A stretch of 64,000 nucleotides of DNA from Promicromonospora umidemergens (GCF_024171995.1 NZ_JAMTCT010000003.1:428346-492345); one strand, 5' to 3'. Shown: positions 54,156-63,525, counted from the first letter of the stretch. The notes: generated by a model not told the origin, from the letters alone. Made by a program: numbers and translations.

Positions 54156-54652
54156 GGCGCACCGTAGGTGGGCACCCCGTCGTCGCACAGCACCGGCCCG
54201 GAACCATCTCGCACGGCGACCAGCGCGGCGGAAAGACGGCGGGCGAGCGGGCCGGTCGTCTTGCCGCTGACCTCGTCCAGCCGGTACAGGCCGACGGAGA
54301 CGATTTCCGGGTCGTCGAGAGGAAGTGCGGTCAGTTCTTGCTCGCTGATCGGGCCGCCGTCGAAGATCCAGGCAATGCCCTCGGGCATCCCGTCGCACGC
54401 AGCGGCCTCATGGTCGATGACCAGGGGACGCATTCCCTCACGAACCAGGCCGAGCTCCTCGGTCAGCTCGCGCGAGGCGGCATGCCACGGCGACTCGCCG
54501 TCATCGACGACCCCGCCGGGGACATCCCACTCCGCCTTGTACGACGGCTCGACGAGTACGACCCGGCCTGCGTCGTCGTACAGCAGGACGCCCGCGGACA
54601 TGCGTTTCCGAGGGAGCGACGCGACGTACTCGTTGAAGGGCAGCAGTTTCAC
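54152..54652 (-). CDS. NUDIX hydrolase (cassette 2)
   Basis: The Nudix box is intact (GGVVDDGESPWHAASRELTE followed by ELGL), preceded by MSAGVLLYDDAGRVVLVEPSYK. From the GTG at 54652 the protein has 166 residues and begins VKLLPFNEYVASLPRK; an upstream ATG at 54688 would add 12 unlikely residues. TATGGT lies 6 bases before the GTG and no SD is present, so a leaderless mRNA is plausible. NUDIX genes of this kind accompany actinomycete integrative elements. Substrate unknown. Confidence 0.9.
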   Translation of the reverse strand: MKLLPFNEYVASLPRKRMSAGVLLYDDAGRVVLVEPSYKAEWDVPGGVVDDGESPWHAASRELTEELGLVREGMRPLVIDHEAAACDGMPEGIAWIFDGGPISEQELTALPLDDPEIVSVGLYRLDEVSGKTTGPLARRLSAALVAVRDGSGPVLCDDGVPTYGAP

Positions 54653-54776
54653 TGTTCGACCATATCGGCGCGCCCATGCCTGAACCATGCCTGGGAGGCA
54701 CGGTTCGCAGGAATCGACCGGCCCAGTGCTGCGCGGGAGGCCGTGGTACCAGCTGCGGGTTGAGGGGAGTCTCGGG

Positions 54777-54801
54777 CTGCGGGTTCACGAGGAACCCGCA
54801 G
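54777..54801 (+). promoter_or_regulatory. leader hairpin next to the SD of the small cassette 2 gene
   Basis: CTGCGGGTTC-ACGAG-GAACCCGCAG forms a perfect 10-bp stem. Its 3' arm touches the SD (GCAGGAGGGG). A second GCTGCGGGTT 25 bases upstream could compete for pairing, so translation control or attenuation is possible. Confidence 0.45.
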
Positions 54802-54813
54802 GAGGGGTCGACC

Positions 54814-55119
54814 ATGCGAACCACACCTCGACTTGTCGAGAACGGTGACGATCTGCTGCGTGCGATCGAGGGTCCCAGGACCGCCGTCAGCGAGGTCGGT
54901 GCGCACCGGATCGAGGTGGTGACCATCACCCGAAACCGCATGTGCCTTCATCCCAGTCACTTGCCCGACGGCGAGGCGATCGCTCGATCGCTCGGGTTGG
55001 ACCTGCCCATGGATCACCGGATGTTCGTGCCCGGCCACACGCTGTGGTGCGGCGAGCGCGAGGGTCTGGAGACGCAGGTCCGTTCGATCCTGCGGCAGGT
55101 CGAGGGTGTGGCCCGATGA
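54814..55119 (+). CDS. hypothetical protein of cassette 2
   Basis: The ATG follows GGAGGGG. The 101-residue product begins MRTTPRLVENGDDLLRAIEG and contains TRNRMCLHPSHLPDGEAIA and FVPGHTLWCGEREGLETQVR. It is soluble, mixed alpha/beta and not recognised. Its stop overlaps the start of the HAD gene (ATGA). Confidence 0.8.
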   Translation: MRTTPRLVENGDDLLRAIEGPRTAVSEVGAHRIEVVTITRNRMCLHPSHLPDGEAIARSLGLDLPMDHRMFVPGHTLWCGEREGLETQVRSILRQVEGVAR

Positions 55120-56243
55120 CACGGCAGCAAATCATGATGGCGGATCCGTGCCTGGTCGCCCTGGACATCGACGGCACGCTCGTGGACGGTGACAGCAGGA
55201 TCCCGTCTGGCACGGTCGAGGCGCTGGACCTGGTCCGCGCCGCCGGGCACGAAGTGGTCCTCGCCACGGGGCGGTCGCTGGCCGGGCTGCTGCCGATCGC
55301 GCTCAGGTTGGGAGTCAGCGACGGGTCGGCGGTGTGCTCCAACGGTTCGGTGACCGTCCGCCTGGACCGGTCGGCGCCGGCTGGGTACGACGTCGTGGCC
55401 GCCCGCACGTTCGACCCAGGCCCCGTCATCCACCGCGCGGCGCACGTTGTCCCGGGTGTGCGGGTCGCGGTGGAAGAGGTCGGCTGGGGCTGGAGAACGA
55501 ACATCCCGTTCGCGCCGGGCGAGCTCAACGGGCAGCAGAAGCCGGCGACGCTGGACGATCTGGCGTCCGAGCCTGCTACCCGGGTCGTACTCACGGCTCC
55601 AGGCATCCGCCGGATTGCCGACGCTCTGGACGCCACCGGGGCCACAGTCGCCGCAATGGACCTCGACTGGCTCGACCTCACCGCGCCTGGTGTGAACAAG
55701 GCGGCTGCACTCGACGGCGTGCGCAAGCACCTGCGCATCCCCGCCGATCGCACAGTGGCGGTCGGAGACGGCGTCAACGACCGCGAGATGTTCGCGTGGG
55801 CCGCACGCTCGATCGCGATGGGACACGCACCCGCCATGGTGCGCAGTGCCGCCGACGAGACGACCGGCACCATCACCGAGGCCGGAGCCCTACCGGTGCT
55901 GCACTCCCTCGTCCCAGATATCGACGATTCGTTGTCATCGCTGGCCGGACAGCTCGCCGTGGCTGAGCAGACCGCGCCAGGTCCGGCCGCGCTGAGGGTG
56001 TGGCACGGCACAGGGCCGGACCTGTCCCGGTGCGAAGTCTGGACGCTCCAGGCCGGTCACTGGGTCCGGCACGCGCCGGTCCCGTCCGGCGTCGGGACCA
56101 CGATGCGCGCCCTCGAGACCGCCGCGCTGGAGGCGAACCTGCCGTTCCCCCGAGGGGACGAGGGTCGACGCCGCGCCCGATGGCGCAGCGTCACCACGAG
56201 CAGCGGCCCAGCCGGGTTCGAGCTCCCTCTCACCAGTCTCTAG
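55116..56243 (+). CDS. HAD family hydrolase with C-terminal extension (cassette 2)
   Basis: The 375-residue protein has HAD motifs LVALDIDGTLVDGD, VLATGRSLAGLLPIALRLG, a Lys in APGVNKAAALDGVRKHLR and AVGDGVNDREMFAWAARSIAMGHAPAM. After the Cof-type core (about 265 residues) comes a 110-residue extension (GPAALRVWHGTGPDLSRCEV, WVRHAPVPSGVGTTMRALET) of unknown type, whereas the cassette 1 paralogue has a doubtful tail there. It is coupled to the small protein upstream. Confidence 0.92.
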   Translation: MTRQQIMMADPCLVALDIDGTLVDGDSRIPSGTVEALDLVRAAGHEVVLATGRSLAGLLPIALRLGVSDGSAVCSNGSVTVRLDRSAPAGYDVVAARTFDPGPVIHRAAHVVPGVRVAVEEVGWGWRTNIPFAPGELNGQQKPATLDDLASEPATRVVLTAPGIRRIADALDATGATVAAMDLDWLDLTAPGVNKAAALDGVRKHLRIPADRTVAVGDGVNDREMFAWAARSIAMGHAPAMVRSAADETTGTITEAGALPVLHSLVPDIDDSLSSLAGQLAVAEQTAPGPAALRVWHGTGPDLSRCEVWTLQAGHWVRHAPVPSGVGTTMRALETAALEANLPFPRGDEGRRRARWRSVTTSSGPAGFELPLTSL

Positions 56244-56304
56244 CCAGGCACCTAACCATTCGATCTTGCGGCCGGGCGCGCACCCCAATCCCTGTGACAG
56301 AACA

Positions 56305-56382
56305 AACGGGCGGCCACCGGTATCCCGGCAACCACCCGTTAGCCCGTGCTCATCGCCCGCTCTTGCGGACTGTGTGCGGACT
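56305..56382 (+). repeat. hairpin plus motif copy D at the right end of cassette 2
   Basis: AACGGGCGGCCACCGG ... CCACCCGTT (56305-56340) folds like the hairpin after the integrase remnant. CTCTTGCGGACTGT + GTGCGGACT (56361-56382) is the fourth motif copy, same orientation as A, B and C. It lies between the HAD and yajQ ends. Confidence 0.65.
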
Positions 56383-56414
56383 GGCAGCCCAGAACAGGCT
56401 ACTGACCTGCATGT

Positions 56415-56909
56415 TCACCGGTAGTTCGTGAACTGGAGCGCGAAGTCCAGGTCCGAGCCCTTCAGCAGGGCCATCACTTCCTGCAGCTGGTCGCGCGACT
56501 TGCTGGTCACGCGCACCTCGTCACCGGTGATCTGCGTCTTCACGCCCTTGGGGCCCTCTTCGCGGATGATCTTGGTGACCTTCTTCGCGGACTCGCCCGC
56601 CAGGCCTTCCTTGAGAGTGGCCGCGAGGCGGTACTCCTTGCCGGAGGGCTGGGGCTCGCGCTCGCCGACGTCGATCGCCTTGAGCGAGACCCCGCGCCTG
56701 ATCAGCTTGGTCTCGAAGACGTCGAGGACCGCGAGCACGCGCTCCGACGAGTTGGCGACGATCACGATGCTCTCGCCGCTCCAGCTGATCGAAGCGCCCA
56801 CGTTCTTGAAGTCGTACCGCTGCGAGACTTCCTTGCCGGACTGGTTCAGCGCGTTGTCGACCTCCTGGCGGTCGACCTTGCTGACGATGTCGAACGACGA
56901 GTCGGCCAT
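56415..56909 (-). CDS. yajQ: YajQ family nucleotide-binding protein
   Basis: The 164-residue protein begins [27 protein letters not shown] (ATG at 56909, SD AAGGAG) and shows [29 protein letters not shown] and [20 protein letters not shown]. YajQ proteins have two RNP-like folds and bind cyclic di-GMP or nucleic acid in some species. Full length. Confidence 0.97.
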   Translation of the reverse strand: MADSSFDIVSKVDRQEVDNALNQSGKEVSQRYDFKNVGASISWSGESIVIVANSSERVLAVLDVFETKLIRRGVSLKAIDVGEREPQPSGKEYRLAATLKEGLAGESAKKVTKIIREEGPKGVKTQITGDEVRVTSKSRDQLQEVMALLKGSDLDFALQFTNYR

Positions 56910-57052
56910 GTCGTGCTCCTTCTGCGTAACGACCGGACGCCCCTGCACGCCCGGTGAGGATTCGGCACCACCGTATCCGGCGCTGCGGGTGCCGACGAAC
57001 GGATGGCGCAGGTCACCGACCCCTGCCGGCAGGGTCCGGCGGTCGCCACTGC

Positions 57053-57991
57053 TCAGTACCGCGGCGGCGTACCCCAGGGCGGCGCGTCGGGACCCGGCGT
57101 CGGTCCGCCGGACCAGCCAGGTCCGTAACCGTCCGACGGCCCGCCGGCCATCGTCTCGAGACGGCGGATCCGGTCCTTCATCGGCGGGTGCGTGGCGAAC
57201 ATGCGCCCGATCCCGGCCCCTCGGAACGGGTTGGCGATCATCAGGTGCGACACGTTGGTCAAATCTCGGTCCTGCGGCAGCGGCGCGCGCTGAGTGCCCT
57301 GCTCCAGCTTGTTCAGCGCCGAGGCCAGCGCCAGGGGGTCGCCCGTGAGACGGGCACCGTCCTCGTCGGCGTCGTACTCACGCGTGCGGGAGATCGCCAT
57401 CTGGATCAGCATCGCGGCCACCGGGGCGAGGAACGCCATGGCGAGCGCGGCGAGCGGGTTGCCGCCCTCACGGCGGTCACCGCCGCCGAAGAACAGGAGG
57501 AACTGCGCCAGCGCCGTGATGAGCCCGGCCATCGCGGAAGCGACCGACGACGTGAGGATGTCGCGGTTGTAGACGTGCATGAGCTCGTGCCCCAGCACGC
57601 CCCGCAGCTCGCGCTCGTTCAGCAGCTGGAGGATGCCCTCCGTGCAGCAAACTGCCGCGTTCTTCGGGTTACGGCCCGTGGCGAACGCGTTGGGCGCCTT
57701 GGTGGGCGAGATGTACAGCCGGGGCATCGGCTGGCGCGCCGCAGTCGACAGCTCCCGCACGATGCGGTGCATCTCCGGCGCCTGCAGCTCCGTGACGGGA
57801 TACGCGCGCATCGCTCGGATCGCCAGCTTGTCGGAGTTCCAGTAGCCGTAGGCCGTCGTGCCCAGCCCGATGAGCACGAAGATCCAGAGCATGCCGGAAC
57901 TGCGCCCGAGGAGGGCCCAGATCCCGAAGATCACGACCCACATACCGCCGAACAGCGCGGCTGTCTTCAGCCCGTTGTAGTGCCTGTGCAT
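57053..57991 (-). CDS. htpX: zinc metalloprotease HtpX
   Basis: The 312-residue M48 protease has two N-terminal helices ([36 protein letters not shown]), the zinc motif HELMH at residues 135-139 and a downstream Glu ligand in [13 protein letters not shown]. Two more hydrophobic segments lie around 155-200. It degrades damaged membrane proteins. The SD GGAGGAAAGGAG precedes the ATG. A Gly/Pro-rich tail ends the protein. Confidence 0.97.
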   Translation of the reverse strand: MHRHYNGLKTAALFGGMWVVIFGIWALLGRSSGMLWIFVLIGLGTTAYGYWNSDKLAIRAMRAYPVTELQAPEMHRIVRELSTAARQPMPRLYISPTKAPNAFATGRNPKNAAVCCTEGILQLLNERELRGVLGHELMHVYNRDILTSSVASAMAGLITALAQFLLFFGGGDRREGGNPLAALAMAFLAPVAAMLIQMAISRTREYDADEDGARLTGDPLALASALNKLEQGTQRAPLPQDRDLTNVSHLMIANPFRGAGIGRMFATHPPMKDRIRRLETMAGGPSDGYGPGWSGGPTPGPDAPPWGTPPRY

Positions 57992-58070
57992 CGCACTCCT
58001 TTCCTCCAAGCCGAACGCGCCACGCCGGGCGGCGGTTCCCACGAGCATGATCTCGCACTGCGCCGCGGGC

Positions 58071-58109
58071 ATGAAAACGGCGTGAGCCCCGTACGGGACC
58101 CACGCCGTC
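58071..58109 (-). terminator. terminator after the ferredoxin-NADP reductase gene
   Basis: On the minus strand ACGGCGTGGG ... CTCACGCCGT forms the stem, followed by TTTTCATG. It lies 22 bases past the reductase stop. Confidence 0.85.
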
Positions 58110-58130
58110 TGCACATCATGACCGGACCGG

Positions 58131-59531
58131 TCAGGCCTGCGGCCTGCTGATCGAGATCATCTCGTCACGCGGCACCACCTTGACCCGCTCACGGCCCTCT
58201 GCCTCGCCGAGCGCCCGCTCGTGGGCGTCCAAGAGCTCCCAGCCGGACCACTCGATGTACCCGACGCCCTTGCCCGCCAGGAACTCGGTGACGGCCTCCG
58301 GCGCACCGTGCGATGCGGTACGGCCACCGTCCAGGTCACCGGGAGCCTCGCCGTCGGCCACACCGGTGACGTCCTCGACGAGGTGGCGCACCGTCTCCGA
58401 GGCGTCGGACTTGGTGTGGCCGATGAGGCCCACCGGGCCGCGCTTGATCCAGCCCGTCGCGTACACGCCGGGAACCTGGTTGCCGTCGATGTCGACGACC
58501 CGGCCCTCTCGGTTGGTGATGACGCCCTTGACGTCGTCGTACGGGATCTCCGGCAGGGCCGAGCCGAAGTAGCCCACGGCGCGGTAGACCGCCTGGACCG
58601 GCCAGTCGATGAACTCACCGGTGCCCTTGCTGGTGCCGTCGCCCTGTAGCGCGGTGCGCTCGGTGCGGAAGCCGACCACCTTGCCGTTCTCGCCGAGCAC
58701 CTCGGCCGGGGAGTTCAGGAAGTGCAGGTGCAGGCGGCGCGACGCCGTGTTCTGCGCCGGGTCCTTCAGCGTCCAGTCCACCAGGGTCTTCACGACCTGC
58801 TTGGTCTGGTTCGAGGAGTTGATGGCCGCCTCGGAGCCCTCGTCGAAGTCGAAGTCCTCCGGGTACACGACGATGTCGACGTCGGGCACGTGGCCCAGCT
58901 CGCGCAGCTCCAGCGGCGAGAACTTGACCTGCGCCGGGCCGCGACGTGCGAACACGTGCACGTCCGTGACCGGAGACGACTTCAGGATCTCGTACACGTT
59001 GGTCGGGACCTCGGTGGGCAGCAGGTCGTCCGCGTGCTTGGCGAGGATGCGGGCCACGTCGAGGGCGACGTTGCCTGCGCCGATCACCGCCACCTGCTCC
59101 GCCTCCAGCGGCCAGGTGCGCGGCACGTCCGGGTGGCCGTCGTACCAGGACACGAAGTCCGCGGCACCGTACGAGCCGTCCAGGTCGATACCGGGGATGT
59201 CCAGCTCGGCGTCCTTGATGGAGCCGGTGGAGAAGATCACCGCGTCGTAGAACTGGCGCAGGTCCTCGAGCTTCACGTCCACGCCGTAGTCCACGTTGGC
59301 GAGCAGCCGGATGTCTCCGCGGCTGAGCACGCGGTGGAGCGCGACGATGATCTGCTTGATGCGCGGGTGGTCCGGGGCCACGCCGTACCGCACCAGGCCG
59401 AACGGCGCGGGAAGGCGCTCGAACAGGTCGATGCTGACGTCGAGGTCGGTCTTGGACAGGATGTCGCTCGCGTAGATGCCGGCAGGGCCGGCGCCGACGA
59501 CGGCGACGCGCAGGGGTCGGGTGGTGCTCAC
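58131..59531 (-). CDS. ferredoxin-NADP(+) reductase, FprA (adrenodoxin reductase) type
   Basis: The 466-residue flavoprotein (GTG at 59531) has the FAD motif [36 protein letters not shown], the NADP motif [36 protein letters not shown] and the C-terminal [18 protein letters not shown]. It passes electrons between NADPH and ferredoxins, as mycobacterial FprA does. The frame is open upstream to 59633 but that part looks non-native. Confidence 0.96.
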   Translation of the reverse strand: MSTTRPLRVAVVGAGPAGIYASDILSKTDLDVSIDLFERLPAPFGLVRYGVAPDHPRIKQIIVALHRVLSRGDIRLLANVDYGVDVKLEDLRQFYDAVIFSTGSIKDAELDIPGIDLDGSYGAADFVSWYDGHPDVPRTWPLEAEQVAVIGAGNVALDVARILAKHADDLLPTEVPTNVYEILKSSPVTDVHVFARRGPAQVKFSPLELRELGHVPDVDIVVYPEDFDFDEGSEAAINSSNQTKQVVKTLVDWTLKDPAQNTASRRLHLHFLNSPAEVLGENGKVVGFRTERTALQGDGTSKGTGEFIDWPVQAVYRAVGYFGSALPEIPYDDVKGVITNREGRVVDIDGNQVPGVYATGWIKRGPVGLIGHTKSDASETVRHLVEDVTGVADGEAPGDLDGGRTASHGAPEAVTEFLAGKGVGYIEWSGWELLDAHERALGEAEGRERVKVVPRDEMISISRPQA

Positions 59532-59651
59532 GAAAGGGGCGCCTTCCGGGTCGAGGTCAGGAGGGGAAGCGAAGGCCGGTCCTGATTCTACCGACAGGGT
59601 AAGGATCGCCTCACCAGCCGTCTCATCTTTCACACCGGACGTGCGGGATCG

Positions 59652-60242
59652 TCACCTGCTGGGCTGGCCGGCACCGACCTCGGTGATCGCCCGCCGCAGG
59701 TCCTCCTTGCCGCTCCCGCCCATGGCACGCAACGGGCTGTACGCAGGGACGACGGTCACGGACGCACTGCCGTCGGACAGGTGCAGCGCGTCCACCGAAC
59801 GGGTCCCGTAGACCGCCTTCACCACCGTGGCTTCCGCGGGGCGGCGCAGGGTCCAGCTCGGCGCCGTGCTGCGGCGACCGGCCCAGACCTCGACCAGGGC
59901 CTCGGTGACCACGAGCGCCATGGGGCTGCCGCCCGTGCTCATGAGGCCCGGGACGGCGTTGGCGAACGACGCGGCCTCGTCGGCCGCCTCCCCCGTCGAG
60001 TACGCGGGGACGACGACGACGTCGGTCCGGTTCTGCCGGGCGTTCGAGACCACTGCGCTCGACCGCCGGAGCATCACGGCCACCGTGATGCCGCAGATCA
60101 CCAGGACGATGACGAGCGCGATCCACAACGTGCTGTCGCCGAGGCCGTCACGCTGGACGGTGAGCACGAGCCGCACGACCGAGACGAGGGCGAAGACGAC
60201 GAGGGCACCGATCCATAGCTTCTTGCGGGCGTTCGCGTTCAT
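59652..60242 (-). CDS. hypothetical membrane protein (WXG100 locus, last gene)
   Basis: The 196-residue product has two N-terminal transmembrane helices (LWIGALVVFALVSVVRLVLT, LWIALVIVLVICGITVAVML) and a soluble cytoplasmic part with VVVVPAYSTGEAADEAASF and SVTVVPAYSPLRAM. SD CGGAGGC. It overlaps the preceding gene by 4 bases. Family not recognised. Confidence 0.85.
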   Translation of the reverse strand: MNANARKKLWIGALVVFALVSVVRLVLTVQRDGLGDSTLWIALVIVLVICGITVAVMLRRSSAVVSNARQNRTDVVVVPAYSTGEAADEAASFANAVPGLMSTGGSPMALVVTEALVEVWAGRRSTAPSWTLRRPAEATVVKAVYGTRSVDALHLSDGSASVTVVPAYSPLRAMGGSGKEDLRRAITEVGAGQPSR

Positions 60243-60589
60243 GGTGCCTCCGAGGGGTTCGGCGTGGGCTGCTGGGTCTGCTGTTCCTCGAGCCATTGCT
60301 CCTGGGACCACTCGTCGTAGCGGTCCTGGGCGGACTCACGGTTGCGATCGTCCAGCCAGATGGCACCGAGGAACAGTCCGGTGGCGACCAACATGGCGAG
60401 CACGATGAGAAGAGTAGGGCGCAACGGCTCCCAGAGCCTGGTGTAGTTCCCCAGGTCGCCGATGAAGAAGCGGTAACCACCCAGCACCCAGAACCCGAAG
60501 AAGCAGACAACCAGAGCCAGAACTATCGCCAAGATGGCGGTGAGCACGCTCGGGTCGTCCGACGGGAGCGGCGGCGCCGCGGCGATCAT
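60239..60589 (-). CDS. hypothetical small membrane protein
   Basis: A 116-residue protein with two helices (VLTAILAIVLALVVCFFGFWVLGGY, PTLLIVLAMLVATGLFLGAI shown by their cores) and a charged Gln/Glu-rich tail (YDEWSQEQWLEEQQTQQP). It overlaps both neighbours by 4 bases, so all genes here are translationally coupled. Not recognised. Confidence 0.82.
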   Translation of the reverse strand: MIAAAPPLPSDDPSVLTAILAIVLALVVCFFGFWVLGGYRFFIGDLGNYTRLWEPLRPTLLIVLAMLVATGLFLGAIWLDDRNRESAQDRYDEWSQEQWLEEQQTQQPTPNPSEAP

Positions 60590-61263
60590 CCGCGCACCAC
60601 GGGGTGCAGGGAGAGAACTATCGCGTCGAAGAGTTCGAGCATCGCCTCACGGAGCGGCACGAACGGCGTGGTGAAAGACACCTGGAGAATCTTGTCGAGA
60701 CCTCGACGCTCTGTCCAATAATCGGCCCTGAGCTCGGGCAGCATCGGGTTGCCTTCCGCGTCGGTCCGCTCGATCTCGCTCTGTCGTACTGCGCGCAGCA
60801 CCCACCCGTCGTCGAGCTTCTGCTTGTCGACGTCCGCACCCGACGTCGAACCGGTGATGCTCGCGATCAGCTCGTCACGGCCGCCTTCAGTCACCTGGTA
60901 CGTGAACACAGCCATGGTGCCGGTGATCGCGACGTCGCCGACGTCCATGCTGAAGACGGCCAGGCTGAGCCCGCCCTCCTCGGCCGCGCCGTGGGCGGCC
61001 TGCGAGAGGTACTCACGCGCCTCTCGCCGGGCGCGGGCCCGGTCGTCCCGGCGGCCCAGCCGGCCGACGACGATCTTGCGCACCGCGCCGTCGATCTGCG
61101 CAGTGTCCGTCAGCGGGACGGTCCACCAGCCGCGCGGATACACGAACGCCCACGAGGTGGCCGCCGCGCGGAACGAAGCGGCCGCAGCGGCCTGAAGGTC
61201 GGCAGGACCGTCGTCAGACTCGGCCCCGAGGCCGGGCCCCGAGGCCTCTGTCTCCGTACTCAC
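60586..61263 (-). CDS. hypothetical protein of the WXG100 locus
   Basis: The 225-residue soluble product contains FVYPRGWWTVPLTDTAQID, SLAVFSMDVGDVAITGTMAV and LQVSFTTPFVPLREAMLELF. It has the look of a DUF-type protein found beside type VII secretion genes, with an overall alpha/beta fold like Mog1/PsbP-related proteins (weak inference from YPRGWWTVPL). Four-base overlaps on both sides. Confidence 0.8.
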   Translation of the reverse strand: MSTETEASGPGLGAESDDGPADLQAAAAASFRAAATSWAFVYPRGWWTVPLTDTAQIDGAVRKIVVGRLGRRDDRARARREAREYLSQAAHGAAEEGGLSLAVFSMDVGDVAITGTMAVFTYQVTEGGRDELIASITGSTSGADVDKQKLDDGWVLRAVRQSEIERTDAEGNPMLPELRADYWTERRGLDKILQVSFTTPFVPLREAMLELFDAIVLSLHPVVRG

Positions 61264-61904
61264 TCCAGCCCCAGCTCCTTCGACAGCGCCGACCCAGGCT
61301 CGACCCCGTAGAAGGCATGCGAGAGGAGGTCACCGATCTGCTCCTCGATCTCGTCCAGCAGGTGCGCGTACACGCTCCGGAACTCAAGCCGAACCACTTC
61401 GTCCTTGGCGTCGCTGAAGAAAGTGTAGAACCAGTACAGATACAGTTCGCCCGCTTCATTGACCGTGTCGATGACCTGCTCGACGAACGGGCCGAGGTCT
61501 ACCTCGCCCTCACCCACGTCGTACGAGCTGATCGTCACGCCGGGCAGTTGCGGTACCCGCGCCGCCTGCTTGCGGAACTTCCGGTACGCCTTCTTCACGT
61601 TCCCCCGGTCAGGGAACGTCTTGATCAGCACACCGACGCGAACCTCGTGATCATGTTCGGCAGGGAGCCAGACACCAGCGCCCCACGCGGTCCCGTCGCC
61701 GTCCTCGACCGCGTCCTGGTCCATGGCACGAATGGCGCCGATCACAGCGGGGTTGCCAACACCCCACTCCCGGGTAGCGGCGATCTCCTCCGCTCCCTCG
61801 CCGCCGCCCATACCCGTAACCCAGAAGATCCAGTCCTCCCGCTCCGGAAAGGTGAAGACCTGATCCTCGTCCCACGGACGCCACGACTCCTCCTGCTGCT
61901 CCAT
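61260..61904 (-). CDS. hypothetical protein of the WXG100 locus
   Basis: From the ATG at 61904 (SD GAGGGGGAG) the product is 214 residues, with acidic composition, WRPWDEDQVFTFPEREDWIF near the start and YLYWFYTFFSDAKDEVVRLE later. No signal or membrane segment. Its sequence region VRVGVLIKTFPDRGNVKKAY suggests an alpha/beta domain. Possibly a partner or immunity-type protein of the larger product upstream; unproven. Confidence 0.8.
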   Translation of the reverse strand: MEQQEESWRPWDEDQVFTFPEREDWIFWVTGMGGGEGAEEIAATREWGVGNPAVIGAIRAMDQDAVEDGDGTAWGAGVWLPAEHDHEVRVGVLIKTFPDRGNVKKAYRKFRKQAARVPQLPGVTISSYDVGEGEVDLGPFVEQVIDTVNEAGELYLYWFYTFFSDAKDEVVRLEFRSVYAHLLDEIEEQIGDLLSHAFYGVEPGSALSKELGLE

Positions 61905-61924
61905 CGCTTGCTCCCCCTCGTTTC

Positions 61925-63238
61925 TCACCATGTACGCACGTCCCGATACAACAGGGTCGAGTTGGCGGCTACGTCCGTCGCGTACGGCACAAGGGCCGAC
62001 CCAAAGCTGCCGACCTTCGCCGGGTTGAGCGAGCCGAGGCGCCCCATGGTGCCGACATAGCCCGTCGCGTTCTTCGAGAACTGCGCAATGTCGTCGACGT
62101 TGCGCAACGTCTGATAGGCGCGCGCCGCCTCGCCATGACCCATGAAGTTCATGACCCCGGCTCGACCGGATAGTCCCTTGAAGGACGCCAGCCCGGACTT
62201 GACCCAGCTCACCGGGTTCAGCTTGGTGTACGGAACTGACTTGAAGGCCTTCGTCGCGTTGGACAATGCGTTTCGTACCGTGGCCCGGGTCTGCGGACTG
62301 CCGAACTTAGAGACGTTCCGACTCATCCGCGCCTGGCGTGACGCACCCTGCGCCACCCCCTTCGCCGCCGCGGCCTTTCCGAACGCCCCGACGAACCGCC
62401 CGACACCGAACGACGCGACACCGATCACGCCGAGCAGCACGTTCACCCAATCGCCCTCGCCGTGTGCCACCAGCGCGATGTCGGCCACGAGCGCCGCGAT
62501 CGTCGCGACGATCGCGATGGCTGTCAGGATCTGTCCGAGGATCGGCACCCAGCCGAGGAACAGCGCGGCGATACCCGCCCACATGGCGATCTTGCCTGCC
62601 CACTTGGAGACAAACTCCGCGAGCCCCTTGCCCCACTTCTCCCACATGCCGTCATTGAGGTCGTCGGCCTCGATCGCTTCGCTGATCTTGGTGGCCGCCG
62701 TACCCGCCTTGGTGCGCCAGGCGCTGACGATGCTGGGCAGCTCGCCGATGATCCCGTCGAGCACCCCACGCGAGGTGCTCAGGTTGCCGTTGGCAGTGCT
62801 GGACGCGTTGCGCATCCCTGGATCGAGGTCCTCACCAGAGGTCCGGGACGCCGTCGTCGCGTCCTCGAGGTTGGACTTCGCGGTCGCGGCGGCCTGCTGG
62901 TCCTGCTCGACCTGTTCCTGCGCGACACGAGCCCGCTGCAGGAGCGCCAGCGCATCGTCCTGAGCTGTGTGGTGGTCCACCCCGTACTGGGTCAGAGCCT
63001 CTGCGGCCGCCCTGTAGCGGGTCTCGGCCTTGTTCACCTCGCCACGGACGTCCTCCGCCTTCTCCCGCAGCTTGTCGACCGCATCGGACTCGAAGCCCTC
63101 CATGTCTTCCATGACACCGAGCGAGCGGTAGGCGTCCGCCATCGCGTCGGCGATCTCGCCGTAGTAGGTACCGGCGGACGTGGACCTGTCCGGCTCTCCC
63201 GGAACGGGGTTCGACGTCGCCAACGGTTCCCAGCTCAT
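61925..63238 (-). CDS. putative type VII secretion substrate with coiled-coil and membrane segments
   Basis: The 437-residue protein has an N-terminal helical region with ADAMADAYRSLGVMEDMEG and a long coiled coil (KLREKAEDVRGEVNKAETRY, LLQRARVAQEQVEQDQQAAA). The WXG/LXG-like middle (SIVSAWRTKAGTAATKISEA) is followed by strongly hydrophobic helices (IAMWAGIAALFLGWVPILGQ, ILTAIAIVATIAALVADIAL). The C-terminus (about 330-437) is Ser/Gly-rich without recognised toxin motif. This matches the architecture of T7SS-linked polymorphic proteins. Its start overlaps the preceding gene. Confidence 0.82.
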   Translation of the reverse strand: MSWEPLATSNPVPGEPDRSTSAGTYYGEIADAMADAYRSLGVMEDMEGFESDAVDKLREKAEDVRGEVNKAETRYRAAAEALTQYGVDHHTAQDDALALLQRARVAQEQVEQDQQAAATAKSNLEDATTASRTSGEDLDPGMRNASSTANGNLSTSRGVLDGIIGELPSIVSAWRTKAGTAATKISEAIEADDLNDGMWEKWGKGLAEFVSKWAGKIAMWAGIAALFLGWVPILGQILTAIAIVATIAALVADIALVAHGEGDWVNVLLGVIGVASFGVGRFVGAFGKAAAAKGVAQGASRQARMSRNVSKFGSPQTRATVRNALSNATKAFKSVPYTKLNPVSWVKSGLASFKGLSGRAGVMNFMGHGEAARAYQTLRNVDDIAQFSKNATGYVGTMGRLGSLNPAKVGSFGSALVPYATDVAANSTLLYRDVRTW

Positions 63239-63525
63239 GCGTCTCCCTCGAGGTTCTTTCCGAGCTCTGTGTCGAGATCGCGAAACTGCTCGCCGACGGC
63301 CGAGGTCAGCTCAGCGAGATTCTCGATGGCCTCACGCATGTCCTCGCGCCGGTTCTTCCACTTGGTGGAGAAGTCCCGGACCGCGTTCGCCAGCCCGTCG
63401 TCGCCCACGGCGTCGGCAACGGACTCGGCATAGGCGTCGGCGCCCTCGAACTCGTTGACGATCGACGTGAGCTGGCTACCCGTCTCGGTCAGCAGGTTGA
63501 GGTCGACCAGTAGTCGGTCTCCCAC
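63235..63525 (-). CDS. small WXG100-like helical protein
   Basis: From a GTG at 63525 the product is 96 residues: VGDRLLVDLNLLTETGSQLT, then DALANAV-like helices with FSTKWKNRREDMREAIENLA. The central WKN replaces the WxG turn. Size and two-helix layout match T7SS partner proteins. It lies between the ESAT-6-like gene and the large substrate and overlaps the latter by 4 bases. Confidence 0.8.
   Translation of the reverse strand: MGDRLLVDLNLLTETGSQLTSIVNEFEGADAYAESVADAVGDDGLANAVRDFSTKWKNRREDMREAIENLAELTSAVGEQFRDLDTELGKNLEGDA

Noticed and set aside
42307..56414. Intact prophage or complete integrative element
   Set aside because: No capsid, portal, terminase, FtsK-like transfer, relaxase or replication genes were seen; only an integrase fragment remains.
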